Shown here in pieces: positions 16,411-25,037 of a DNA stretch of 64,000 bases. The notes below the pieces were generated by a model. That model was not told the origin of the DNA, made no database searches, and worked only from the letters and a program-made list of their open reading frames with translations. The DNA lies in NCBI GenBank assembly GCA_927441425.1, contig CAKMKG010000013.1:1-64000 (forward strand), written 5' to 3'. Positions within the stretch are counted from its first letter, which is position 1, and each line of letters begins with the position of its first letter. Position numbers and translations under genes: made by a program. The stretch is from an uncultured Bacillota bacterium. GTDB lineage: Bacteria; Bacillota; Clostridia; Peptostreptococcales; Anaerovoracaceae.

Positions 16411-18712
16411 CAGTCACAAAGTCGTGAGAGCAACGGCCTTTCTTCTTTGTGTGGTACTGTTTCTCAGTACTTTGTTCGGTGGTGCGTTTATATACAACCG
16501 GGCAAGCATGACAAGCTATGGCAGCGGGATTGATGACCTCCTGCTATACGAAAGCTATGAAAATAGTGCTGTATTCCAAAGGGAGTTTGAAAATAAACTC
16601 AGCAGAATCCTGTATTTGTTGGATGAGTATAAGAGTAAGGAATATATCGAAAGCGGCAAGACCATGAGCGGTCAGCGCTTGGATAATGCGCTGAGGGATA
16701 TGTATTACGGTGGGGATACGGGCTATGCATATTCCTACGAGGCAGGAGACGGAAGTGTAGACAGTGAGACAAAAACCATAGACGTTTTTAGCGAGCCACC
16801 ATATGAAAAATATGGCGGCAGGCAATATGAAGATGCTCGGGCACAGTTTGTTAAGGATTATGCAGATAAGATCGAAGTGATGAAAAAGACAATGATCATG
16901 GATGAACTGAGAGCATTCGAATCCATGCAGAAGGAATTGAACGAGACTGAAGGCTTCACCTATCTTGCAAGCGATGGAGCCCATGTCCTCAGCAACCTTC
17001 CGATGACAGCACAGAGTAAGGCAGCAGAAGACATTGCAGACAGCAAGTCTTTTTTAGAGGAACCGGCGTATTTCATTTATGAAAACGATAACTTGTCTAA
17101 GGTCCCGGCTTCCTTTGAAGGCAGCAACGGCTCTACGAGCTATTTAGACAAGAGTCTGGAAGCCAGGCTTGACAATTACTATAACCCGGAATTAAAGGTC
17201 TACTTTTCCTTCGATGAATCCTTTCTGAAAGCAAGAGAGGCGGAATTTTCCGAAGCAAGAACAGGGATTGTCCAATGGATTCCCATGACGATCCTCTGCG
17301 CACTGATGTCCCTAATCCTATTGATCTATCTTATCGTGACCACGGGCAGAAAAGATGAAGAAGGAAATCGGCCGGTTTTCAAAGTCGATCAGATTTTTAC
17401 TGAGCTGCAGCTTCTCATCATAGGGGTTCTGTTTGTTGGCGGTGGTGGCATGTTCGCAAACTATCTGCTCGGTTCTGTTAACTATGGAGTTTCTTTCAAC
17501 GGAAACCTGTATTACTATAATGATCCGCTTTATCTGTCCATCGCATTTGCGTCGATCATCGGATTGTTTTCAGCAGGCTTCGGACTGTATTTCATACTAT
17601 CTGTTGTGAGGAACATCAAGGCCGGAAGGTTTTTGAGAAATTCTGCGATCTTTATCGTAGTGAACGCCCTTTGGAGGGGCCTGAAGGCATTTTATCTCGG
17701 CGGAAGTCTCATGAAAAAGGTCGTACTGATTACACTGGCAGTCTGCTTGCTTTCCGCAACCATCGTGCTTACTCCAGTCGTTGCTGGCCTGATTATCGTT
17801 TTCGCACCGAAGTGGGTGAAGAAATTTGAGGAGGTCAAGAAGGGTGTCGAAGAGGTGAAAAATGGAAATTTATCCTACAAGATAAAAGCAGACGGAGAAA
17901 GTGAGCTGGATGAATTGGCAAGAGGAATCAATGAGATTTCGGAAGCATCTAACGTAGCAATACAAAATGAGCTGAAGAATCAGAGGCTGAAAACCGACCT
18001 GATTTCCAACGTGTCACATGACCTGAAAACGCCGCTGACCTCGATCATCACTTACATTGATCTGCTGAAGCAGGAGGGGATGAGTAGTCCGGATGCGCCG
18101 AAATATCTGGAGATACTGGATCAGAAGAGCCTTCGCCTAAAGAAGCTGACGGAGGATCTCTTTGATGCCGCTAAGGCGTCCAGCGGAGTTATTCCGGTAA
18201 AATTTGAGAAGGTGGAAATGCTGTCCCTGATCAACCAGGGGCTGGGTGAGATGAGTGATCGGATCGACACCTCCTACCTAGAATTCAGAGTCAATGCCCA
18301 GAAGGAGAAATACTATGTGCGTGCTGATGGACAGCTTCTATGGCGGGTGGTGGAAAACCTGCTGAGCAATGTGCTGAAATACGCCCAGGAAGGCTCCCGG
18401 GTCTATATTGACCTGAAGGAACAAAATGGAAAAGCCGGTACGGTTCCCAATGTGATTCTTGAGATCAAAAATATTTCCAAGAACGAGCTCAATATCAACG
18501 CAGATGAGTTGATGGAGCGGTTTAAGCGTGGAGATGAATCCAGAACCACGGAAGGCAGCGGCCTGGGTTTGGCCATTGCTAAGGATCTGGTGCGACTTCA
18601 AAATGGGTGGTTTGAAATTAAAATTGACGGCGATCTCTTTAAGGCGGTGGTCATGCTGGAAGCTTACAAAGCGAGCAAGTCGGAAACCGAAGCGGAGGAA
18701 AGTATGATATAA
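16385..18712 (+). CDS. Sensor histidine kinase, five membrane segments
   Basis: A 775-residue kinase. One membrane helix at about 13-33, an extracellular domain of about 260 residues, then four hydrophobic segments at about 297-320, 340-365, 378-405 and 447-472, a HAMP-like linker, a HisKA domain with the phospho-acceptor in SNVSHDLKTPLTS near 545, and a HATPase domain with the N box VVENLLSNVLKYA and G box GSGLGLAIAKDL. No ATG lies before the first helix; TTG 16385 or TTG 16397 are the plausible starts. Both overlap the regulator gene, so the two are translationally coupled. The ligand is unknown. Confidence 0.92.
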   Translation: MDIKLKRFNSHKVVRATAFLLCVVLFLSTLFGGAFIYNRASMTSYGSGIDDLLLYESYENSAVFQREFENKLSRILYLLDEYKSKEYIESGKTMSGQRLDNALRDMYYGGDTGYAYSYEAGDGSVDSETKTIDVFSEPPYEKYGGRQYEDARAQFVKDYADKIEVMKKTMIMDELRAFESMQKELNETEGFTYLASDGAHVLSNLPMTAQSKAAEDIADSKSFLEEPAYFIYENDNLSKVPASFEGSNGSTSYLDKSLEARLDNYYNPELKVYFSFDESFLKAREAEFSEARTGIVQWIPMTILCALMSLILLIYLIVTTGRKDEEGNRPVFKVDQIFTELQLLIIGVLFVGGGGMFANYLLGSVNYGVSFNGNLYYYNDPLYLSIAFASIIGLFSAGFGLYFILSVVRNIKAGRFLRNSAIFIVVNALWRGLKAFYLGGSLMKKVVLITLAVCLLSATIVLTPVVAGLIIVFAPKWVKKFEEVKKGVEEVKNGNLSYKIKADGESELDELARGINEISEASNVAIQNELKNQRLKTDLISNVSHDLKTPLTSIITYIDLLKQEGMSSPDAPKYLEILDQKSLRLKKLTEDLFDAAKASSGVIPVKFEKVEMLSLINQGLGEMSDRIDTSYLEFRVNAQKEKYYVRADGQLLWRVVENLLSNVLKYAQEGSRVYIDLKEQNGKAGTVPNVILEIKNISKNELNINADELMERFKRGDESRTTEGSGLGLAIAKDLVRLQNGWFEIKIDGDLFKAVVMLEAYKASKSETEAEESMI

Positions 18713-18746
18713 AATTAAAATGCCCTAAGATTTTCCTTTTGCTAGC

Positions 18747-18779
18747 TCACCATCAATTTGCGGAGCAAATTGATGGTGA
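18747..18779. repeat. Long perfect palindrome
   Basis: Fifteen-bp arms TCACCATCAATTTGC and its complement (18747-18761, 18765-18779) separated by 3 nt, without a following T run. It lies 35 nt after the kinase stop. It may be a dispersed palindromic repeat or an mRNA-stabilising hairpin. Confidence 0.65.
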
Positions 18780-18790
18780 ACTCATGCAAG

Positions 18791-18820
18791 AAAATCGCAA
18801 ATCTTGATTTGCAGATTTTT
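18791..18820 (+). terminator. Probable terminator of the two-component operon
   Basis: AAAATC plus GCAAATC pairs with GATTTGC plus GATTTT (18793-18818, small internal bulge), followed by a T run. Confidence 0.65.
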
Positions 18821-18905
18821 ACTGCTAAGATTAGAAAAAGATGGTATAATACTGATGTATAAATTTTCTAAGGAAAAACCATATTTAGATTTTGAGAGGA
18901 GATAG

Positions 18906-19067
18906 ATGATGGCAGAGTATGAATGTAAGGTTTGCGGTTATGTCTACAGTGAAGCGGATGGATGCGATGAAAAGGGAGTAGCTCCCGGAACAAAGTGGGC
19001 AGACGTTCCCGATGATTTTGAATGTCCGTTATGCGGAGCAGGCAAAGAAGACTTTGAATTAAAATAG
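18906..19067 (+). CDS. Rubredoxin
   Basis: A 53-residue (52 from the second ATG at 18909) electron carrier. The two iron-binding loops CKVCGY and CPLCGA and the intervening GVAPGTKWADVPDDF are diagnostic. It carries one electron on a mononuclear iron bound by four Cys and usually serves oxygen- or peroxide-reducing enzymes in anaerobes. GAGAGGAGATAG precedes the double ATG, and an extended -10 TGGTATAAT (18842-18850) is upstream. Monocistronic, with a terminator after it. Confidence 0.96.
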   Translation: MMAEYECKVCGYVYSEADGCDEKGVAPGTKWADVPDDFECPLCGAGKEDFELK

Positions 19068-19077
19068 TGAACAATAA

Positions 19078-19110
19078 CAATCACCCTGCTTTGATACAGG
19101 GTGATTGTTG
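19078..19110 (+). terminator. Terminator after rubredoxin
   Basis: CAATCACCCTG / CAGGGTGATTG (19078-19088 with 19097-19107) with an 8-nt loop and a short T-rich tail. Confidence 0.75.
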
Positions 19111-19130
19111 TATCGGAAAAAGGATGAATC

Positions 19131-19577
19131 ATGGATAGGAATGCATTTGTCGGTAAGGCCAATGACAAGCTGAAGCTGGTACGCACGGAATACGGATTGA
19201 ATCAGGAAAAGATGGCCGATGTTTTGGGCATATCAAAAAAAACCCTGGTGCAGATCGAAAAGGGACGTTCATCCCTGGGCTGGACGGGAACCATTGCGCT
19301 TTGTACCATATTTGAGAGAAGTGAGGTGCTGGAGGCAGCCTTCGGCGGAGAGACTACAGATATCATCATGGCACTGGCTTTTCAAGATTCAGAGCCAGTC
19401 TATCCAAAAACCATGGGCGGAAAGATCTGGTGGAAAACCTTGGAGGAAACTCCAAAATACAAGATTCAGCAGAATATCGTTTCTCAGCATTACAGAGTTC
19501 TCGATCAGAACGACAGAAGGATATCATCATCCTTTGAACTGAAGGAAATCAAAAGCCAAGTGGAACGCTTAAAATAA
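19131..19577 (+). CDS. XRE-family transcriptional regulator
   Basis: A 148-residue protein whose residues 10-65 form a helix-turn-helix (LRT-like KLKLVRTEYGLNQEKMADVLGISKKTLVQIEKGRSSLGW). The C-terminal half (DIIMALAFQDSEPVYPKTMGGKIWWKTL) is conserved-looking but I do not recognise a domain. It is not followed by a target gene in the same transcript since a strong terminator comes 22 nt after the stop. Targets are unknown. Confidence 0.82.
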   Translation: MDRNAFVGKANDKLKLVRTEYGLNQEKMADVLGISKKTLVQIEKGRSSLGWTGTIALCTIFERSEVLEAAFGGETTDIIMALAFQDSEPVYPKTMGGKIWWKTLEETPKYKIQQNIVSQHYRVLDQNDRRISSSFELKEIKSQVERLK

Positions 19578-19599
19578 ATTTGGAACGGATATTGACTTA

Positions 19600-19639
19600 A
19601 ACTCCCTTATGGTGTAATATTACACCATAAGGGAGTTTT
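19600..19639 (+). terminator. Terminator after the XRE regulator
   Basis: A 19-bp continuous palindrome arm centred at 19618/19619 (AACTCCCTTATGGTG pairs with CACCATAAGGGAGTT) then TTTT. Confidence 0.88.
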
Positions 19640-19690
19640 GCTACGCACCTAGCCACATTTGCGCATCAAATGTCGGCAGGCGCCATACGT

Positions 19691-19724
19691 AAATTCCCCG
19701 GCTTAAGCCGGTTTGGAATTTTTC
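19691..19724. terminator. Second hairpin upstream of the esterase gene
   Basis: Arms AAATTCC / GGAATTT (19691-19697, 19715-19721) enclose the palindrome CCGGCTTAAGCCGG (19698-19711) and run into TTTTTCC. Terminator-like; it could also be a leader structure of the next gene. Confidence 0.5.
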
Positions 19725-19802
19725 CGTTCAAGACGGGGGTATAAAACATGACGATTGTGGTCAGCCTGATCCTATTAAGATGTTTATTTAGGGGGAATTG
19801 TA

Positions 19803-20459
19803 GTGAGAAACGATGGAATTCTTTTGTTGCACGGATTTGCGGGAAATATTGAAGAAATCAAGCCATTGCTGGATTACCTAACCCAAAGAGGGTATTTGGT
19901 AGAGTGCCCGCTTTTGCAGGGCCATGGGCATACGAAAAAGGAGCTTTCCGAAACAACCTGCGAAGACTGGATCGCTTCTGCGGAGAGGGCTTACCTTGCC
20001 CTTTCGGAGAAATGCAGCAGAGTCTTTGTAATCGGATTTTCCATGGGAGGGCTACTTGCCGTTAATCTATGGAACTATGGATATTCAGGACTGGTGACGG
20101 TCAACATGCCGGTCTATTACTGGAACCTGAAAATCATTCTTTTCAATTTGATCACGGATTTCAAACAGTACGGAAAGAAATATCTAACGGCTTCGACGGA
20201 TAAATCAATCTCTTCCATGGTCGAGTTTCTGAAACTACTGATAAAGACAAAACCCATGCTTGGTAATATTACCTGCAAGACCATGGTGGTGCAGGCATTG
20301 GATGATGATACGGTGCATTATAAAAGTGCAGATTACATCCTAAAGAGGGTCTGCGCAGATAAATCTGTCTTCAGGGCGCCTCACGGTGGTCACATGATAT
20401 TTCAAAGCGGCAGCGGATATGAGGTTTGCCGTAGGATCGCAAATTTCATAGAGGCCTGA
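19803..20459 (+). CDS. Alpha/beta hydrolase, carboxylesterase type
   Basis: A 218-residue esterase. The nucleophile elbow GFSMGG (Ser near residue 81), an acidic residue in ALDDDTVHY (near 179) and His in PHGGHMIF (near 199) form the expected triad, and HGFAGN near residue 10 is the oxyanion-hole region. It resembles Est30/YvaK-type carboxylesterases or monoacylglycerol lipases. GTG 19803 is used, with AGGGGGAA 7 nt upstream. It converges on the NAD synthetase gene with only 3 nt between the stops. Confidence 0.88.
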   Translation: MRNDGILLLHGFAGNIEEIKPLLDYLTQRGYLVECPLLQGHGHTKKELSETTCEDWIASAERAYLALSEKCSRVFVIGFSMGGLLAVNLWNYGYSGLVTVNMPVYYWNLKIILFNLITDFKQYGKKYLTASTDKSISSMVEFLKLLIKTKPMLGNITCKTMVVQALDDDTVHYKSADYILKRVCADKSVFRAPHGGHMIFQSGSGYEVCRRIANFIEA

Positions 20460-20462
20460 TGA

Positions 20463-22448
20463 TTATTCTTCCAGCTCCTTTAGCCATTCTGAAGAGTCCG
20501 CATCGCTGGGCATTCTCCAGTCGCCTCGCGGGGAGAGACTGACGGAACCGACCTTCGGGCCATCCGGAATGCAGCTTCGTTTAAATTGCTGGGAGAAAAA
20601 TCTGCGATAAAAAACCGTAAGCCATTTCTTGATAAACTCTTCCGAATATTCATCGGCGAAGGTGATCTTCGAGATGTAGAGCAGCTTCCTCGGTGACATC
20701 CCGAAACGAATCGTATAATACATAAAAAAGTCATGTAGGATATACGGACCGACGGTATCCTCTGTTTTTTGTGCAATCTCTCCAAAAGCATCCGGCGGAA
20801 GCAGCTCCGGTGAAATCGGAGTATCCATAATATTCTGCAGCGTCGTTCGCAGCAATCCGTTATCTAGGCTGAATTCCTTTTCCTCATTGGGTCCGGAAAG
20901 CTTGTGGTCCATGACCCACTTGATCACAAACCGGACAAGGGTTTTCGGAACACTGGTGTTGACACCGTACATGGACATATGATCTCCGTTGTAGGTGCTC
21001 CAGCCCAGCGCTACCTCAGACAGATCTCCCGTTCCCACGACGAGACCGCCTTCCTTGTTGGCGATATCCATGAGGATCTGGGTCCGCTCTCTAGCCTGGG
21101 CATTTTCATAGGTCACATCATGAAGGGAACTATCATGACCGATGTCGTTGAAATGCTGCGTCACAGCATCCCGGATGGGAATTTCGCGCAGATCCGCACC
21201 CAGCAGCTTCATGATAGTCTGGGCGTTGTGATAGGTTTTGCCGGTGGTGCCGAAGCCGGGCATGGTGATGGCGATCATATCCTTTGGGTCCTTGCCGATG
21301 AGTTTAAAGGTTTCTGCGCAAACCAACAGGGCCAGAGTAGAATCGAGTCCGCCGGAGATGCCGATCACGGCCTTCCCGGAGCGGGTATGCTCCATGCGCT
21401 TTGCCAGACCTGCCGACTGTATGCTGAAAATCTCCTTGCACCTCTGATCCACGGTTGCCGGGTCTCCGGGCACGAAGGGATTTTTTTGATAGCGTCTTTT
21501 CAAGGTGTCCTTATTGATATCCAGGACTCTGATCGGGGAAAGGGGTACCTTGGTATACTCAATCCTGCGGCTGAAGGCTGCGGTAAAGCCCTCGAAATTC
21601 TGACTGTAGGCGCGTTCAAACCGGATTCGCTCATAATCGATATCCCCATATAGGATGGAATTCTCCCGCTCAAAAAGTGGACTCTCAGCCAAATTGATGC
21701 CGTTTTCCGAAATGATCTTGTGACCGCCGAAGACCAGATCTGTAGTGGATTCGTGCACGCCGGAGGAGGTAAAGACATACCCGCAGACGTTTCTGGCACT
21801 GTCCAGATTAACAAGATTTTTTCTGTAATCGGATTTGGCTACGGTTTCATTGCTGGCGGACGGATTCAGGATGATCTGAGCCCCATTGAGTGCAAGGTTG
21901 GAGCCCGGTGTGATGGGAACCCAGAGATCTTCACAGACTTCGATGCCGAGCTTAAAATCGTTTTCCTCATCCTCGAAAATCAGGTGGCCGAAGGGAATAT
22001 CATAACCAAACAGGCGGACGGATTTTAGGCCTTCTGCTACACGAATACCCGATGCGAACCAGCGCGCCTCGTAAAACTCCTTGTAATTCGGCAGAAACAT
22101 CTTCGGAACGATTCCTCTGATCTTGCCGTTCTGTATGAGGGCCGCACAGTTAAAAAGACTGTTGTCAAGCCGCATGTAGAAACCGACCACGACGACTGAG
22201 GACAGCTTTTTTGTTGCTTCCGTGATTTTCTTCAGGCCCTCCATGGATTTGCTGTATAAAAGATCCTGAAAGAACAAGTCGCCGCAGCTGTAGGCGGAAA
22301 TACAAAGCTCCGGAAAAAGGACAATGCCGGCTCCGTTTTTCTCCGCTTCCTTCGCGCATTTTATGATTTCGTCTGTATTGAATTCCGGATTTGCCACTCT
22401 GAGCACCGGAGTAACGGCGGCTACCCGGACGAGACCGATCTTATTCAT
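20463..22448 (-). CDS. nadE: Glutamine-dependent NAD(+) synthetase
   Basis: A 661-residue two-domain enzyme. The N-terminal nitrilase-type glutaminase (about 1-290) has its Glu-Lys-Cys triad in LFPELCISAYSC, MFLPNYKEFYEARWF and GIEVCEDLW. The C-terminal synthetase (about 320-650) has the PP-loop GISGGLDSTLALLV. It amidates nicotinic acid adenine dinucleotide to NAD using ammonia from glutamine. ATG 22448 follows GGAGGG by 4 nt. A 21-bp palindrome sits in its leader. It is divergent from yhaM. Confidence 0.96.
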   Translation of the reverse strand: MNKIGLVRVAAVTPVLRVANPEFNTDEIIKCAKEAEKNGAGIVLFPELCISAYSCGDLFFQDLLYSKSMEGLKKITEATKKLSSVVVVGFYMRLDNSLFNCAALIQNGKIRGIVPKMFLPNYKEFYEARWFASGIRVAEGLKSVRLFGYDIPFGHLIFEDEENDFKLGIEVCEDLWVPITPGSNLALNGAQIILNPSASNETVAKSDYRKNLVNLDSARNVCGYVFTSSGVHESTTDLVFGGHKIISENGINLAESPLFERENSILYGDIDYERIRFERAYSQNFEGFTAAFSRRIEYTKVPLSPIRVLDINKDTLKRRYQKNPFVPGDPATVDQRCKEIFSIQSAGLAKRMEHTRSGKAVIGISGGLDSTLALLVCAETFKLIGKDPKDMIAITMPGFGTTGKTYHNAQTIMKLLGADLREIPIRDAVTQHFNDIGHDSSLHDVTYENAQARERTQILMDIANKEGGLVVGTGDLSEVALGWSTYNGDHMSMYGVNTSVPKTLVRFVIKWVMDHKLSGPNEEKEFSLDNGLLRTTLQNIMDTPISPELLPPDAFGEIAQKTEDTVGPYILHDFFMYYTIRFGMSPRKLLYISKITFADEYSEEFIKKWLTVFYRRFFSQQFKRSCIPDGPKVGSVSLSPRGDWRMPSDADSSEWLKELEE

Positions 22449-22510
22449 GTTTCCCTCCAATTTGACGCATTGCGCCGTAAGAATCCCTTAAACATCATTT
22501 TATCAAAATG

Positions 22511-22531
22511 AATTGTCATTCCATGACAATT
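22511..22531. promoter_or_regulatory. Palindromic operator in the nadE leader
   Basis: AATTGTCAT and its exact complement ATGACAATT flank TCC, a perfect 21-bp palindrome. A TATAAT on the minus strand (22551-22546) lies just upstream, so a repressor bound here would block nadE transcription. I do not recognise the motif with certainty; NAD biosynthesis repressors are candidates. Confidence 0.65.
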
Positions 22532-22586
22532 GTAGTTCAATCTTTATTATATCAAAATAATAGAAAAATAAAAGAAAAATAAGGAA

Positions 22587-22747
22587 TTGACAGAGCAGAG
22601 AGGAAGGCGCATACTGTAATTGTAAAATTATGTAAATAGAATGTTGCCAACGACTTGCCAACATTCTATTTATGGACCGTTGGCAGAAGCCTCTAATTAT
22701 ATTGATAGATAGGAGCGTGTTGGTATATAATAAACTGAGACTCAGTT
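22587..22747 (+). promoter_or_regulatory. Two promoters and structured leader upstream of yhaM
   Basis: P1: TTGACA 22587, 17-bp spacer, CATACT 22610. A 17-bp hairpin with one mismatch follows (22634-22650 with 22655-22671). Its segment TGCCAACG (22645-22652) can instead pair with CGTTGGCA (22678-22685). P2: TTGATA 22702, 18-bp spacer, TATAAT 22726, with the palindrome AACTGAG-A-CTCAGTT at 22733-22747 over the likely start site. Confidence 0.55.
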
Positions 22748-22808
22748 CGGTGGGATTGAAAGCGCGCTGAACGCTGAGTTGCGCAAACATCAAAGGAGGA
22801 AACAAATC

Positions 22809-23771
22809 GTGAAGGAATTTTACATAGGTCAGCTAAGAACCGATGATGAAATACAGGATTATTTCATGGTGAAAGCCATTGCAATCAAAATAGGATCCAA
22901 CAAAAAGCAGTATCTCGATATGGTGGTCTGTGACAATAGCGGTGAGCTCACCGCAAAGAAATGGGATGTGGCTGATCCGGAATTGCCTGCGTTGAACGAA
23001 ATCGGAGCAAGCGACATTGTCAAGCTTAAGGGCAATGTAACAGAATGGAATGGGATGAGGCAACTCCGTGTTCAGAAGCTTCGCAAAGCGGTGCCGGAGG
23101 ATAATGTGGAGCTGATGGACTTTATCAAAGCAGCGCCTGAAAAAGCCGAAGACATGTACAATTTTATGATGGAGAAGGTCGGTGGAATGCAGGATGAGGA
23201 ATTGCGGAAGCTTTGCCTACGAGTACTGACGGACAATCGGGAAAAGCTCATGTATTATCCCGCCGCTGCCAAAAACCACCATGCCGAGCTGGCGGGTCTG
23301 CTCTATCATATGAAAAGAATGCTGATGACAGCGGAAAGAGTTTGCGAAGTCTATCTCAACCTGAACAAGGATCTCGTCACCACGGGAGTGATCATTCATG
23401 ATATGGAAAAACTCAATGAAATCGATGCGGATACTATGGGGATGGCTTCCGGCTATTCCTTTGAAGGTCAGCTATTGGGTCATCTGGTCCAAGGAATCAA
23501 GAGCATAGACAGACTTGCAGAGGAGCTTGAGATCGGAAAGGAAAAGGCCGTTATGCTGGAGCATATGATCCTTTCCCATCATTATGAGCCCGATTTCGGC
23601 AGTCCGAAGAAGCCTCTATTTCCGGAAGCGGAAATCCTTCACTATCTGGATATGATCGACGCACGAATGTACGACATGCAGGAAGCACTGGATGCAACCT
23701 TCCCGGGAGAATTCTCGGATAGGGTATGGACGCTGGATAATAGGAAACTGTATAAGCCCCAGAGCTTTTAA
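22809..23771 (+). CDS. yhaM: 3'-5' exoribonuclease YhaM family
   Basis: A 320-residue nuclease with an N-terminal OB-fold (about 12-90, MVKAIAIKIGSNKKQYLDMVV) and an HD domain (about 160-300) containing NHHAELAGLLYHM, IIHDMEKL and LSHHYEPDFGSPKKP. YhaM degrades RNA and single-stranded DNA from the 3' end. GTG 22809 is preferred because AAAGGAGG is 9 nt upstream and the family begins near KEFYIGQL. First gene of an RNA/DNA maintenance operon with cca, recD2 and comF. Confidence 0.92.
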   Translation: MKEFYIGQLRTDDEIQDYFMVKAIAIKIGSNKKQYLDMVVCDNSGELTAKKWDVADPELPALNEIGASDIVKLKGNVTEWNGMRQLRVQKLRKAVPEDNVELMDFIKAAPEKAEDMYNFMMEKVGGMQDEELRKLCLRVLTDNREKLMYYPAAAKNHHAELAGLLYHMKRMLMTAERVCEVYLNLNKDLVTTGVIIHDMEKLNEIDADTMGMASGYSFEGQLLGHLVQGIKSIDRLAEELEIGKEKAVMLEHMILSHHYEPDFGSPKKPLFPEAEILHYLDMIDARMYDMQEALDATFPGEFSDRVWTLDNRKLYKPQSF

Positions 23772-23791
23772 GAGACCCATAGGAGAGTAAG

Positions 23792-25030
23792 ATGATACGC
23801 TTGCCGAAGGAAATCGCCCATATGATCAAAACCATCGAGGATGCGGGATATGAAGCGTATGCGGTGGGCGGATGTGTCCGTGATTCCATCCTAGGCATAC
23901 CTCCGGAAGATTGGGATTTAACCAGTAATGCTTCAAGGGAAACCCTTGAAGCACTTTTTCCTGATGCGGCAATTGTAAACAAAAAGCTCGGTGTCATGAG
24001 AATTACAGAAGGAGAAGTCAAAGCAGACATTGCCGCCTATCGTATTGACGGTGAGTATGAAGATTACAGGCGACCGGAGACGGTGGCCTTTACAGAGAAA
24101 ATCGATGAAGACCTAAGACGCAGGGATTTTACCATGAATGCCATTGCGGTAAGCCCCGGCAGAGGCGTTGTGGATCCTTTTCTCGGGAGGGCGGATATCG
24201 AAGGGAAGCTGATTCGCGGGATCGGAGATCCCCGGCTGCGATTTGAAGAGGATGCCCTCCGGATTTTGAGAGGAATTCGTTTTGCGGCTCAGCTTGATTT
24301 TGAAATCGACGGCGAAACCCTGCGGGCCATGAAGGAGAAAGCAAAGCTCCTGAAATACATCAGCATGGAACGAATTCGGGAAGAATTCACAAAAACCATA
24401 ACAGCAAGCTATGGAGGAAAAGGTCTTGGCCTGTTTCTGGAAACCGGAGTGCTGGTATACATTTTGGGAGAAGACTGCATCAATCACATTGGGGTTGCAG
24501 CAAGAGAAAAGCTGGGTCTGCTGGCTGAGAAGATTGATCAGGCAGAAAAGGAACCAAACCTTCGACTTGCCCTGTTTTACCTGTGTTTTGAGAAAGACTG
24601 TGCCCTGGCTGCAATTGATCGATTGGGTTATTCCAATGAAAGGAAGATACTGCTGCGGAATGCCGTCGGTCTAACGGATGAGCTGGATGGGATTCGGGAA
24701 AAGAAGAGTTTGAAGAGATTGATCAGCAGGGTAGGACTTGAGATCTATCGGTATCTGACAGAGGTATCAAAACAGCAGTGCAGAGTCTATCGATTGGATG
24801 AGACCGCACTTCTGGATAGAATCCAACTTTTTGATTCGATCCAAGAAAACGGTGAGGCCATTTTTATAGAGGATCTGGCCGTCGATGGCAATGATTTGAT
24901 CCAAATTGGAATAAAGGAAGGCGTTGCAATCGGAAAGGCGTTAAACCATATGCTTGCAACAGTTCATCAGTGTCCGGAGAAAAATAAAAAAGATCAGCTT
25001 CTGAAAATCGCTGAAAGGATTAAAATATAG
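23792..25030 (+). CDS. cca: CCA tRNA nucleotidyltransferase
   Basis: A 412-residue class II nucleotidyltransferase that adds or repairs the tRNA 3' CCA end. The catalytic head shows YAVGGCVRDSILG and PEDWDLTSNA (the paired Asp residues of the nucleotidyltransferase site) near 26-45, LRRRDFTMNAIA near 110, and DPRLRFEEDALRILRGIRFAAQLDF near 148-172. The C-terminal half is helical and tRNA binding. It starts 20 nt after the yhaM stop and ends 7 nt before recD2, so it is part of the same operon. Confidence 0.95.
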   Translation: MIRLPKEIAHMIKTIEDAGYEAYAVGGCVRDSILGIPPEDWDLTSNASRETLEALFPDAAIVNKKLGVMRITEGEVKADIAAYRIDGEYEDYRRPETVAFTEKIDEDLRRRDFTMNAIAVSPGRGVVDPFLGRADIEGKLIRGIGDPRLRFEEDALRILRGIRFAAQLDFEIDGETLRAMKEKAKLLKYISMERIREEFTKTITASYGGKGLGLFLETGVLVYILGEDCINHIGVAAREKLGLLAEKIDQAEKEPNLRLALFYLCFEKDCALAAIDRLGYSNERKILLRNAVGLTDELDGIREKKSLKRLISRVGLEIYRYLTEVSKQQCRVYRLDETALLDRIQLFDSIQENGEAIFIEDLAVDGNDLIQIGIKEGVAIGKALNHMLATVHQCPEKNKKDQLLKIAERIKI

Positions 25031-25037
25031 GGGAAAC

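Noticed and set aside
21238..22028. Plus-strand frames opposite nadE
   Set aside because: Antisense of a conserved gene; no binding sites or domains.
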